Shown here: positions 1 to 7,002 of the stretch, in pieces | Numbering within the stretch: position 1 is the stretch's first letter | Layout of the letters: each line of letters opens with the position of its first letter | Source of the DNA: Roseburia sp. | GTDB lineage: Bacteria; Bacillota; Clostridia; Lachnospirales; Lachnospiraceae | Direction: 5' to 3' | Assembly (NCBI GenBank): GCA_017621905.1 | Contig: JAGASC010000290.1 | Span: 1 to 19,923, forward strand | DNA length: 19,923 nucleotides | The notes under the pieces: generated by a model | Seen by the model: the letters and a program-made list of their open reading frames with translations, nothing else | Database searches by the model: none | What the model was told of the DNA's origin: nothing | Made by a program: the position numbers and the translations under genes

Positions 1-1
1 A

Positions 2-103
2 ATTGCTTTCGCGGCGGGATACAATTCGGTGGAATATTTTCTTTACATATTTAAAAAGAAATTGCGGATGACGCCTTCGCAATATCGGGACAGCCACAAA
101 TAA
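2..103 (+). CDS. AraC-family transcriptional regulator, C-terminal end (partial)
   Basis: Only the last 33 codons are in the window; the gene begins upstream of base 1. The visible residues include AAGYNSVEYF, then FKKKLRMTPSQYR, ending in a TAA stop. This is the usual second helix-turn-helix of AraC/XylS proteins: a helix starting AxxxGYxxxxYFxxxFKK, then the G/MTPxxYR signature. The family binds DNA as a regulator of nearby, often carbohydrate, genes. It converges on the glycosidase operon that ends at 161, so it may belong to the same catabolic locus, but its sensor domain cannot be seen and its target is unknown. Confidence 0.85.
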   Translation: MAFAAGYNSVEYFLYIFKKKLRMTPSQYRDSHK

Positions 104-106
104 CGC

Positions 107-126
107 CCTGACTTTTATAAGCCAGG
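107..126 (-). terminator. Short hairpin between convergent genes, possible operon terminator
   Basis: Inverted arms CCTGACTT (107-114) and AAGCCAGG (119-126) flank a 4-nt loop. Read on the minus strand this is an 8-bp stem with one G-U pair; on the plus strand it has an A-C mismatch. It lies between the stop of the partial AraC gene and the end of the minus-strand glycosidase operon. The following minus-strand bases are only moderately T-rich, so termination is uncertain. Confidence 0.3.
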
Positions 127-160
127 ACTTGTGTTTTCATATGCAGCAGCCTGATTCCCG

Positions 161-1657
161 TCATACCATAAACAGTGTCGCATAGGTAAGTGTAAGATGA
201 AACAACGAGGTATTCCACTTGGTATCTTTTCCCCAGCCCTCAAAGGTGGTGGTGGCGCCCTCTTTCAGCATTCTTTTCCAGGCTCCCTCGTCTTTTAAAT
301 ATCTGTACATGACGTCTTTGCGTCCTGTTCTCCGGAGCCCCTCCAGAATCGGATATGCCCCAAAAAGCATTACGGTAGTAAACCCTTTTTCTTCTACCAG
401 TTCTAAAATTTTTTCTTCCGTTTCCGCTTCCGGGTAGATTCCATACATGAACGGAAATACATTCGAGACAAGACTGATATGGTCGCAATCCGCTTTGTCC
501 TGAAACAGCTTTTTCTCCCTGTCGTAGAACACTTCAAAAAATGCATCCATTACCGGCTTCTCATCGCAATATTTCCCGTGACCGGTAAGTTCTGCGATTT
601 TATTCATGCATTTTAATGCACCGATATAGTGGGCATTTATGACACTATGCAGATCCGTGCACACTTTTCCCTCTTGTATATCCGCAGCGTAACCGTCCCT
701 GTAATTTTGCGGCCACTCTACCACACACCACTTGTCCAGATGACACAGCAATCCATTCTCCAGCGCATAATTTTCTTTATAAAAATCCAGTATGTTACAC
801 AACTCCTGATAATGCCCGGAAAGATAGTCCACATCACCGGAAAACTCATAATAACGCAGCAGCATGTGGTATACCATCAGCGGGTACTCTGCAATCTCCT
901 GCATGAAGGAGCAGGCCGCGCAGGTCATAAGTCCCTGGTTGATAAAGCTGCTGCGGAGGCTGTCGTCCAGCAGCTTCTTTAACATGGATGCATCCCCGGT
1001 CAATACATAGTGGTTCAATGCCGTATAGCAGCCGTCTCCAAGATAGTTTCCTTTTTCTCTGTCCATACAGTCCAAAATGACCTCCTGCACTCCGTATTTC
1101 ATGGAATGCACGCACAGATTCCAGATTGCATCTAACTCTTTGTCATCATAGGCCGGAACCGCCTTCAGTTCGAAAGGATAATGTCTTGCCTTCAGGCAGA
1201 TATTTTTAACGGTACAGCCCTGAGGAATGTTCAGCCTCACATAACGGAAGGATTTATAGTCGAACTGATTCAACACATCCTCACCGCCGGAAAGGATCCA
1301 TTCTTCCTTGTAGTTGCAGTTACAGCGCAGCTGCCAGCGGACGTCTCCGTCCTCCGCAAGCTCCTGTCCTGACAAAATCTCTATCTTCTCTCCCGCTGCA
1401 CCGGTGGCCTCTGCGTATAAATATCCCACATAAATGCTTCCAAAATCTGCCGTTACGCCCCCTTCATCCCAGGCAAGTTCAGGCTCAATGTCCTCAAAAA
1501 CCAGCATTTTGGAGGGCTGTTCCACCAAAACATAGTCCACTTTCTTTCTGGCTCGCGCCTTTTCCCAGTCGCTGTCATCGTACTGCGGATACTGGAAGCC
1601 TTCCTGCGGGCTGCCGCTTTTATAGCGTTCCAGGAACTGGGTGGCATAGCCCGCCAT
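161..1657 (-). CDS. Alpha-L-rhamnosidase (GH78), large C-terminal part after an in-frame TGA
   Basis: The 498 residues carry the end of the N-terminal beta-sandwich region (GYATQFLERY near residue 3), a middle domain (about 60-165) and the (alpha/alpha)6 catalytic barrel. The motif DCMDREKGNYLGD at 196-208 places acidic residues at D196, E201 and D208, the same spacing as the characterised GH78 catalytic region. ATTTFEGW near the end supplies the second conserved glutamate, E473. GH78 enzymes release terminal L-rhamnose from plant glycosides and polysaccharides. No signal peptide is seen, so it is probably cytoplasmic. The frame is continuous with the cistron upstream and is separated from it by a single TGA. 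The ATG at 1657 follows that stop directly and has GAGG 8 nt upstream (1666-1669), so reinitiation is possible. It is the last member of the operon. It may be a broken gene, a split enzyme or a sequencing error. Confidence 0.85.
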   Translation of the reverse strand: MAGYATQFLERYKSGSPQEGFQYPQYDDSDWEKARARKKVDYVLVEQPSKMLVFEDIEPELAWDEGGVTADFGSIYVGYLYAEATGAAGEKIEILSGQELAEDGDVRWQLRCNCNYKEEWILSGGEDVLNQFDYKSFRYVRLNIPQGCTVKNICLKARHYPFELKAVPAYDDKELDAIWNLCVHSMKYGVQEVILDCMDREKGNYLGDGCYTALNHYVLTGDASMLKKLLDDSLRSSFINQGLMTCAACSFMQEIAEYPLMVYHMLLRYYEFSGDVDYLSGHYQELCNILDFYKENYALENGLLCHLDKWCVVEWPQNYRDGYAADIQEGKVCTDLHSVINAHYIGALKCMNKIAELTGHGKYCDEKPVMDAFFEVFYDREKKLFQDKADCDHISLVSNVFPFMYGIYPEAETEEKILELVEEKGFTTVMLFGAYPILEGLRRTGRKDVMYRYLKDEGAWKRMLKEGATTTFEGWGKDTKWNTSLFHLTLTYATLFMV

Positions 1658-2146
1658 TCACATTTCCTCAAAGCCGGTATGATATGTGCACAGGAAACTT
1701 TCGTCCGAGGAAAGGATGATTTTTCCCTCCTGCTCCACATCAAGAATCAATCCATGTCTGTCATCGCCGCTTACCCACACCCGGTTGATCAGGCCCTGGT
1801 AATAGGTATGCACCGCAATGACATTGTTTCCGTCTTTTATGTAATCCGTAATTTCTACTTTATTATAATAATAGTGAGAAGGATACCCCGGAGCCGGTCC
1901 CTGGCACACAAAGATACCATTGATATAAAGTTTATAATAGTCGTCCGCGGAAATGTAAATATATGTCTTTTTTTCCGCTTCTGCCGGGAATTTCCTGCGG
2001 AAAAGGATGTGGGAATTTTGTGGTGCCGTGGATTTTATTTCGATTTTATCCAGCTGGCGGTGGAATACATTTACAGGCTCCAGCCCGGCAAACTTCTGTG
2101 AAGTAATCCAGATTCCTTGAAAATTTCGTGTCATATTCTGCTCCAT
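1658..2146 (-). CDS. Alpha-L-rhamnosidase (GH78), N-terminal domain fragment ending at in-frame TGA
   Basis: About 162 residues match the N-terminal beta-sandwich of GH78 rhamnosidases (Bac_rhamnosid_N type). FRRKFPAEAEKKTYIYISAD is followed by YYKLYINGIFVCQGPAPGYP, the usual carbohydrate-binding-like fold with the NG...GPAPGY turn. Translation ends FEEM-TGA, and the next codon in the same frame is ATG of the catalytic part. A normal GH78 would read straight through, giving about 660 residues. I start at the ATG at 2146, which has AGGA 8 nt upstream and lies 2 nt after the dehydrogenase stop. ATGs at 2155 (overlapping that stop) and 2134 (GGAG 6 nt upstream) are alternatives. Alone it has no catalytic residues. 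Confidence 0.75.
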   Translation of the reverse strand: MEQNMTRNFQGIWITSQKFAGLEPVNVFHRQLDKIEIKSTAPQNSHILFRRKFPAEAEKKTYIYISADDYYKLYINGIFVCQGPAPGYPSHYYYNKVEITDYIKDGNNVIAVHTYYQGLINRVWVSGDDRHGLILDVEQEGKIILSSDESFLCTYHTGFEEM

Positions 2147-2148
2147 TA

Positions 2149-3129
2149 TCAGCATCCTGTCAGCACTGTACTTCCGCCATTTCCGGCGCTTTCATACATT
2201 GCAAACATGGTCTCCATCGTATTCTCGATATCTGAGATGGAAAAATACTGGTGCTCATCATAATACCGTTTCAAAAGACCATTATGACCACTGCCCCAGT
2301 AAGCCTTTCCCAGAACCGGCGCGGTATCTTCTGCAGCCAGCTGCTGATTTACCCAAAGCTGACCGTCCATGTATCTGGCGTTTCCCTTTTCAAAAAGGAT
2401 CTCAAAATAGGGCGCCGAAGTTTCTGCGTACGCATTTGTTGCAAAAAACAGGGCTTTCACACCATTTTCCAGATTCAGTCTTGCGGTGAATGTGTCCTCC
2501 ACTTCTATGACATCCTCCAGGGAATAATTGAACATATTGGCCCGGACACTTGCCACATCTCCAAGCAGATAACTGAAATAATCCAGGGTATGTACGGCCT
2601 GGTTGATCAGCACACCGCCGCCTTCTGTGGCCCATTTGCCTCGCCAGGCATCACTTTCATAATATGCCTTATCCCGATGCCAGGTCAGGATTCCTTTGGC
2701 TGCCTTCACTGCTCCAAGCTCCCCGGACTGCACCAGCTCTTTCATTTTTTGCACGGAAGGGTTCAGACGGTTCTGCAGTACCATGCAGATTTTCTCTGCA
2801 CCCTGCAGTTTTTTTAATTCCGCGAACTGCGCTTTTGTCATAGTTACCGGCTTTTCCACCACCACATCTTTCCCGGCAGCCAATGCTTTCTTTACCATTT
2901 CAAAATGCAGGTAATGAGGCGTGCAGATGTGGACGCTGTCGATGGCCTCATCCGTTAACATCCGGTCAAAATCATCATATTCGATGACAGGATAGGTTTC
3001 CCGGCAAAGTTTTCGCTTACTCTCATTGATATCGCAGATTGCGTAAAGTGCGGCCTCGTTTACGTATTCTAACGCTTTGGCATGTACGGGGCCGATGGCC
3101 CCGTACCCTACAATCCAAACTTTTTTCAT
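2149..3129 (-). CDS. Gfo/Idh/MocA-family NAD(P)-dependent sugar oxidoreductase
   Basis: A 326-aa protein of normal family length. The N-terminal Rossmann motif GYGAIG is at residues 8-13, the EKP signature at 92-94 has the family lysine K93, and the C-terminal sheet domain carries GGGVLINQAVHTLD (170-183) with H180 and D183. The acid usually four residues before the histidine is N176 here, as I recall for glycoside-acting members. Family members oxidise or reduce a sugar ring hydroxyl with NAD(P), for example inositol, 1,5-anhydro sugars and glycoside C3. Its start is 2 nt from the upstream isomerase stop, with AAGGG about 13 nt ahead, and its end is followed at once by the rhamnosidase. It is the second of two dehydrogenases in the operon. 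The substrate is unknown; oxidation of a glycoside or released sugar is the likeliest role. Confidence 0.88.
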   Translation of the reverse strand: MKKVWIVGYGAIGPVHAKALEYVNEAALYAICDINESKRKLCRETYPVIEYDDFDRMLTDEAIDSVHICTPHYLHFEMVKKALAAGKDVVVEKPVTMTKAQFAELKKLQGAEKICMVLQNRLNPSVQKMKELVQSGELGAVKAAKGILTWHRDKAYYESDAWRGKWATEGGGVLINQAVHTLDYFSYLLGDVASVRANMFNYSLEDVIEVEDTFTARLNLENGVKALFFATNAYAETSAPYFEILFEKGNARYMDGQLWVNQQLAAEDTAPVLGKAYWGSGHNGLLKRYYDEHQYFSISDIENTMETMFAMYESAGNGGSTVLTGC

Positions 3130-3131
3130 GC

Positions 3132-3899
3132 TTAGAAGAATCCCTTCTTTGTCAGGTAATCATAACTCATCTTCATGGATTCAAACGGGTCGCGGTTGCA
3201 GATATCCTGCTCTACCAGTGCCCATTTTGCACCTGCGTCGTCGCAGGCCTGAATAATAGCATCCCAGTCCAGGTTGCCTTCGCCGATTTCTGCCATTTCC
3301 TGACAAAAACCTTTTTCCGGATTAATGATCAGATCCTTAAAGTGAATTGCCATGGCTCTTTTCCCAAGGTTTCGGATAAATTCAGCCGGGTTCACGCCGC
3401 CTACCTGAAGCCAGTAGGTATCTACGATAAATTTCACTGTCTCCGGATCGGTTTCTTCGATCAGGCGATCCATGATGCGCTTTCCGTCCAGTTTTGCAAA
3501 CTCGAAAGCGTGATTATGATATCCGAACAGCATTCCTTCCTTTTTCAGTTCTTTTGCTGCTTTGTTGGTCTCCTGGATGAACTTTTCTATGCCGGCGCTG
3601 CTGCGATATTCGCCGGGCATAGAGCCCACGCCGCAGAGTTCACAGCCTAAGGTTTTATTATAGTCAATGATTTCATCCAGATTTTTAAGAAAATCTTCGA
3701 AACCTCTGTGGGTCGTTACCACGGAAAGGTCGTATTTATCCAGAACTTCCCTCATTTCTGCTGCTCCCAACGGAGTTCCTGAGATCTGTACGGTTTTGTA
3801 GCCGATTTCCTTTACCTTACGGCAAGTCTCGTCGAAGTCTTCTATTGTTTTACAGAAATCTCTTAATGTATAATACTGTGCACCTATTTTTCTATCCAT
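3132..3899 (-). CDS. Sugar isomerase/epimerase-like TIM-barrel protein (AP endonuclease family 2 fold)
   Basis: This 255-aa protein belongs to the xylose-isomerase-like TIM-barrel family. Candidate metal and substrate residues are E133 after YHNH (127-130), D160 in VDTYW, H186 with K188 and D189 in IHFKD, and E230 in LVEQD, a typical E/D/H/E set for a divalent metal. Such proteins isomerise, epimerise or dehydrate sugars, and some act as lyases on 3-keto-glycosides. I chose the ATG at 3899 because AGAGGG lies 9 nt upstream. The ATG at 3917, overlapping the previous stop as ATGA, would put that ribosome site inside the gene. It pairs with the dehydrogenase at 2149-3129. Substrate is not deducible. 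Confidence 0.85.
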   Translation of the reverse strand: MDRKIGAQYYTLRDFCKTIEDFDETCRKVKEIGYKTVQISGTPLGAAEMREVLDKYDLSVVTTHRGFEDFLKNLDEIIDYNKTLGCELCGVGSMPGEYRSSAGIEKFIQETNKAAKELKKEGMLFGYHNHAFEFAKLDGKRIMDRLIEETDPETVKFIVDTYWLQVGGVNPAEFIRNLGKRAMAIHFKDLIINPEKGFCQEMAEIGEGNLDWDAIIQACDDAGAKWALVEQDICNRDPFESMKMSYDYLTKKGFF

Positions 3900-3913
3900 A
3901 ATTAATAACCCTC

Positions 3914-5074
3914 TCAATAAGTTTTACTATTATCTACAACTTTCTGCGTTTCCTTCTTCACTACGGTAGATGTTCTGATTTTTTCCTGTAACAAGTCATA
4001 GAATCTGTCATCCGGGAAGTGCTTTACATCAACGGTCTCACCTGTCCATGCGCTTAAATGGATGGAGTTGGAAATTGTAAGTCCCAGAATACCATCCTCA
4101 CCTTTGGCGAGAAGCTCTGTGCCGTTTAAGATCGCAGATGCGAAATTCTTGAGAATACCCACATGCTGCTCTCCGCCTGAAAAGTCAGCAGGGATTTTGC
4201 ATTCCCAGCACTCCGGACGTCCAAATGGCTCGGTGTTGATTTTGTTGTGTTCTCTTTCGGAAATCACATTCCGTTTAAAGATGAGCTGGTTGTCTTCCAC
4301 TACGACCTTTCCCATATCGCAGGCGATTTCCAGGCGGTTGGTCCCCGGTGCCTCGCCGGTGGAAGTGATGTACTCGCCGGTGGTTCCGTTGTCATATTCG
4401 AAGTATGCCATGACATCGTCTTCTACCTCGATGTCGTAATATTTTCCGAAACTTGCTTTGGCAAATATTCTGTCCGGCATGCCAAAAAGCCACTGCCACA
4501 GGTCAAGCTGGTGCGGATTCTGGTTGATCAGTGCACCGCCGCCCTCTGTTTTCCAGGTAGACCGCCAGGTGCTGCTGTCATGGTATGCCTGGGGACGATA
4601 CCAGTCGGTGATGATCCAGGTAATTCTCTTGATGTGGCCTAAGTCACCTCTCTGAATCATTTCTCTTAATTTCTGGTAAACAGGGTTTGTTCTCTGGTTG
4701 TACATGATGCCGAACAGCTTATCTGACTTTGCGGCTGCCTCGTTCATTTCTTTTACCTGTTTGGTGTATACGCCGGCCGGTTTTTCTGTGATGACGTGTA
4801 AGCCATAGGAAAAGGCCTCGATTACCAGCGACGGGTGGTCATAGTGAGGTACTGCAATCAGAACCATGTCACACAGTCCGCTCTGGTACATTGCTGTGGC
4901 GTTGTCAAATACCGGGATTTCCGGGTACAGTTTCTTTAACGCGTCAAGTCTTGCCGGTGCGATATCACATACTGCTGCCAGTTCCATGTTAGGAACTTTA
5001 CCAGCCATCAAATTATTTACATGGCCTACGCCCATGTTTCCGTATCCTACGATACCTATTTTTACTTTATTCAT
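3914..5074 (-). CDS. Gfo/Idh/MocA-family oxidoreductase (larger paralogue)
   Basis: A 386-aa protein with the NAD(P)-binding motif GYGNMG at 10-15, EKP at 97-99 (K98) and GGGALINQNPHQLDLWQW at 178-195 with H188 and D191. The NQ-PHQLDLWQW form is one I associate with Gfo/Idh/MocA enzymes acting on glycosides in gut Firmicutes. The long C-terminal section is longer than in the 326-aa paralogue. The start at 5074 is well supported: it overlaps the upstream isomerase stop as ATGA and has AAAGGAT about 8 nt ahead. An ATG nine codons earlier lacks this. It is a distant paralogue of the 2149-3129 product, so the two probably handle different sugars or steps. Oxidation of a glycoside hydroxyl, perhaps at C3, is inferred. 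Confidence 0.88.
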   Translation of the reverse strand: MNKVKIGIVGYGNMGVGHVNNLMAGKVPNMELAAVCDIAPARLDALKKLYPEIPVFDNATAMYQSGLCDMVLIAVPHYDHPSLVIEAFSYGLHVITEKPAGVYTKQVKEMNEAAAKSDKLFGIMYNQRTNPVYQKLREMIQRGDLGHIKRITWIITDWYRPQAYHDSSTWRSTWKTEGGGALINQNPHQLDLWQWLFGMPDRIFAKASFGKYYDIEVEDDVMAYFEYDNGTTGEYITSTGEAPGTNRLEIACDMGKVVVEDNQLIFKRNVISEREHNKINTEPFGRPECWECKIPADFSGGEQHVGILKNFASAILNGTELLAKGEDGILGLTISNSIHLSAWTGETVDVKHFPDDRFYDLLQEKIRTSTVVKKETQKVVDNSKTY

Positions 5075-5928
5075 TTTCTTATCCTTTCCAAAATCCCGCA
5101 AAGTGCGCGGTAAGCCAATGTGAATGTTCCTTCCCCGCCCTCCGGCAGGCTCTCCATTTTGTCATCCAGCTCCAATGCGGCCAGACCTGCGAAGCTGCCC
5201 AGATGAGGCTCCAGGCTTAAGAATCCATCGTAGCCATTTGCCATGAGGTCCTTTAAAATCTTTTCCACATTTCCGTCACCTGCGCCTGCCGGTACCACGC
5301 TGCCATCCGCAAACTTTGCATCCTTGATATGCATATATGCGATGTAATCTTTTAAGTTCTCATATGCATATAAAGTATCCTGTTTGCTCTGCACGAAATT
5401 TGCAGGGTCAAATACCGCCTTAAAATGATCGCAGGACAGCTCCTTCATCAAATCGATGCAGCGGTCTGCGGTATCCCCATAGATGTCTTTTTCATTTTCA
5501 TGAAGTAAGATGACGTCCTGCTCTTTTGCATAGGCAATCATCTTACGCAGACGATTCAGTACCTCTGCTCGTTCCTCAGAAGTCCACACATCACCGCCAT
5601 CGTGATAGAAGCTGAACATTCTTATGTATTTTGCGTCCAATTGTTTTGCAATCTGTACCACACGCTGAAAACTTTTAAAATGTTCTTCAAACGGGTCCTC
5701 TAACTTTACTTTTCCGATTGGAGAGCCGATGGAAGAAACCCTGATGCCATATTGGTTCATCTTTTCTTTCAGCTGCAGTACCTCCTCGTCGGATAAAGAA
5801 GCAATATTTTTTCCGTCAATTCCTCTTGGCTCGAAGTAATTGATGTTCAGTTTATTCAGCACAGTGAACTGTTGCTCAACGGATTCTGCGATTTCATCTG
5901 AGAAACCGCTTAGTTTTTCATATAACAC
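5071..5928 (-). CDS. Sugar isomerase/epimerase-like TIM-barrel protein, first gene of the operon
   Basis: A 285-aa xylose-isomerase-like TIM barrel. Probable metal ligands are E144 in LLHEN, D174 in FDPANF, H200 in MHIKD (with K202 and D203) and E240 in LSLEPH. The start is GTG at 5928: AGGA lies 10 nt upstream, and the nearby ATGs at 5933 and about 5920 are out of frame and close quickly. The stop TGA overlaps the next gene's ATG. It differs strongly from the other TIM-barrel protein of the operon, so this is not a recent tandem duplication. Likely role is isomerisation, epimerisation or lyase cleavage of an oxidised sugar; the substrate is unknown. Being first, it lies beside the promoter shared with the AraC regulator. 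Confidence 0.85.
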   Translation of the reverse strand: MLYEKLSGFSDEIAESVEQQFTVLNKLNINYFEPRGIDGKNIASLSDEEVLQLKEKMNQYGIRVSSIGSPIGKVKLEDPFEEHFKSFQRVVQIAKQLDAKYIRMFSFYHDGGDVWTSEERAEVLNRLRKMIAYAKEQDVILLHENEKDIYGDTADRCIDLMKELSCDHFKAVFDPANFVQSKQDTLYAYENLKDYIAYMHIKDAKFADGSVVPAGAGDGNVEKILKDLMANGYDGFLSLEPHLGSFAGLAALELDDKMESLPEGGEGTFTLAYRALCGILERIRK

Positions 5929-5990
5929 GGCATTACCATCCTTTCTTTTTGCTCTGCAGAGCCTGCTGCTTTCCCGTCTTTTCTGTCTAC

Positions 5991-6019
5991 ATCATAGCAA
6001 CTTTTTTGCAAAATAACTA
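5991..6019 (-). promoter_or_regulatory. Putative promoter of the glycoside operon
   Basis: On the minus strand TATGAT (5991-5996) is a good -10 box. At 17 bp the -35 position (6014-6019) reads TAGTTA, a poor match, as expected for an activator-dependent promoter. A perfect palindrome TTTTGCAAAA (6004-6013) sits in the spacer. The operon start codon is about 62 nt downstream. Confidence 0.4.
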
Positions 6020-6039
6020 TCCGTTTATTGACTTTAACA

Positions 6040-6068
6040 TTGCGTTTGTTGCGCTTATGTATTAAAAT
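6040..6068 (+). promoter_or_regulatory. Putative promoter of the divergent AraC regulator
   Basis: TTGCGT (6040-6045), a 17-bp spacer and TAAAAT (6063-6068) form a plausible sigma-A promoter. It would give a leader of about 105 nt before the regulator ATG at 6182. A TTTTGCAAA word in that leader (6105-6113) repeats the one in the operon promoter. Confidence 0.4.
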
Positions 6069-6181
6069 GAGTGCAAGAGAGATTAGTTATAGCTTAGAAT
6101 ACACTTTTGCAAATAGATATTAATATAAGAAAGAAAATATGTAATCACTCTTCTGAGAATAGGTTCCGGAGGAATATCCTT

Positions 6182-6982
6182 ATGAATAAAGATTATTACA
6201 GAATAGATGAAAACCACACAGCAACTCCATCGAATACGAATTTTCAGCTGCATAACCATGATGAATATGAGATTTTTTTGTTTCTGGAGGGAGACTCCAA
6301 ATATGTTGTGGAGGATAAGACCTATACTTTAGAACCCTGGGACATTATCATCATACGAAAGCATGAAATGCACCGCATCTATCACAACCGGACCATACCC
6401 TACCGCCGGCTGGTGCTCATGGTCTCCCCGCTTTTTTTTCAGGAGAACGGCTGCACGGATTATGAATCTCAATTTTTGAAGGGTGCCTTTGGGAACGGCA
6501 ATAAGATCGCTGCTGATCTGGTTCGCTCCAGCGGGTTATCCGATGCTTTTTTAAGATACAAAAAGTATTCGGAAAATTATACGTTAGCTCCGGGCTCTCC
6601 GGTTTTAAAATCCATTATTGTAGAAATTTTGTATTTAATCAATAAAACGACCGGTTTTTCTGCCTCCGATCTGACGAACAGTCCTATAAAACCGGTGCTT
6701 TTGTATCTGAACAATAACTTTGCAGAAGATATTACGTTAGACATGCTGGAAGAGAAGTTTTTTCTTTCTAAATATTACCTTTGCCGGACATTTCATAAGG
6801 CCACCGGACTTACCATTCACGAATATATCCGTCGGAAACGTCTGACCAGAGTGCGGGAGCTGAGGTCGGAAGGAATGAACATTGGCGAGGCGGCTACCCG
6901 GGCAGGCTTTCACAGTTATTCCTCTTTTTATCGTGCTTACCTGAATGAATACGGCACGCCGCCGCGGCAGGACTTGTTATAG
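6182..6982 (+). CDS. AraC-family regulator with cupin sensor domain
   Basis: A 266-aa protein. The N-terminal half is an AraC-type cupin: HNHDEYEIFLFLEGD near residues 24-38, then LEPWDIIIIRKHEMHRI with the ligand-pocket histidines. The last 100 residues hold two helix-turn-helix motifs: ITLDMLEEKFFLSKYYLCRT, then IGEAATRAGFHSYSSFYRAY and GTPPRQ. The start at 6182 is fixed by GGAGGA (6168-6173) 8 nt upstream; an upstream in-frame TTG at 6107 lacks a ribosome site. It is transcribed away from the five-cistron operon and shares its promoter region, the classic layout of a local activator responding to a sugar or glycoside. The inducer is unknown. Confidence 0.9.
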   Translation: MNKDYYRIDENHTATPSNTNFQLHNHDEYEIFLFLEGDSKYVVEDKTYTLEPWDIIIIRKHEMHRIYHNRTIPYRRLVLMVSPLFFQENGCTDYESQFLKGAFGNGNKIAADLVRSSGLSDAFLRYKKYSENYTLAPGSPVLKSIIVEILYLINKTTGFSASDLTNSPIKPVLLYLNNNFAEDITLDMLEEKFFLSKYYLCRTFHKATGLTIHEYIRRKRLTRVRELRSEGMNIGEAATRAGFHSYSSFYRAYLNEYGTPPRQDLL

Positions 6983-7002
6983 AAAAATGTGGGCAACTTA
7001 TT

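Noticed and set aside
1658..1660. Selenocysteine insertion at the rhamnosidase TGA
   Set aside because: The next bases show no convincing SECIS-like hairpin, and rhamnosidases have no known redox residue at this place.
1453..1743. Open frame overlapping the rhamnosidase junction as a possible frameshifted product
   Set aside because: It is in another frame, has no family-like features, and the rhamnosidase parts are joined in one frame across the TGA, so no frameshift is needed.
2251..2817. 188-aa plus-strand open frame opposite the 326-aa dehydrogenase
   Set aside because: It is antisense to a gene with clear family motifs and its translation shows no domain-like pattern.
3039..3650. 203-aa plus-strand open frame opposite the second isomerase
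   Set aside because: Antisense shadow of a well-supported gene, with no recognisable protein features.
5991..6068. CcpA (cre) site in the operon promoter region
   Set aside because: No word fits the cre consensus well there; only AT-rich palindromes were found.
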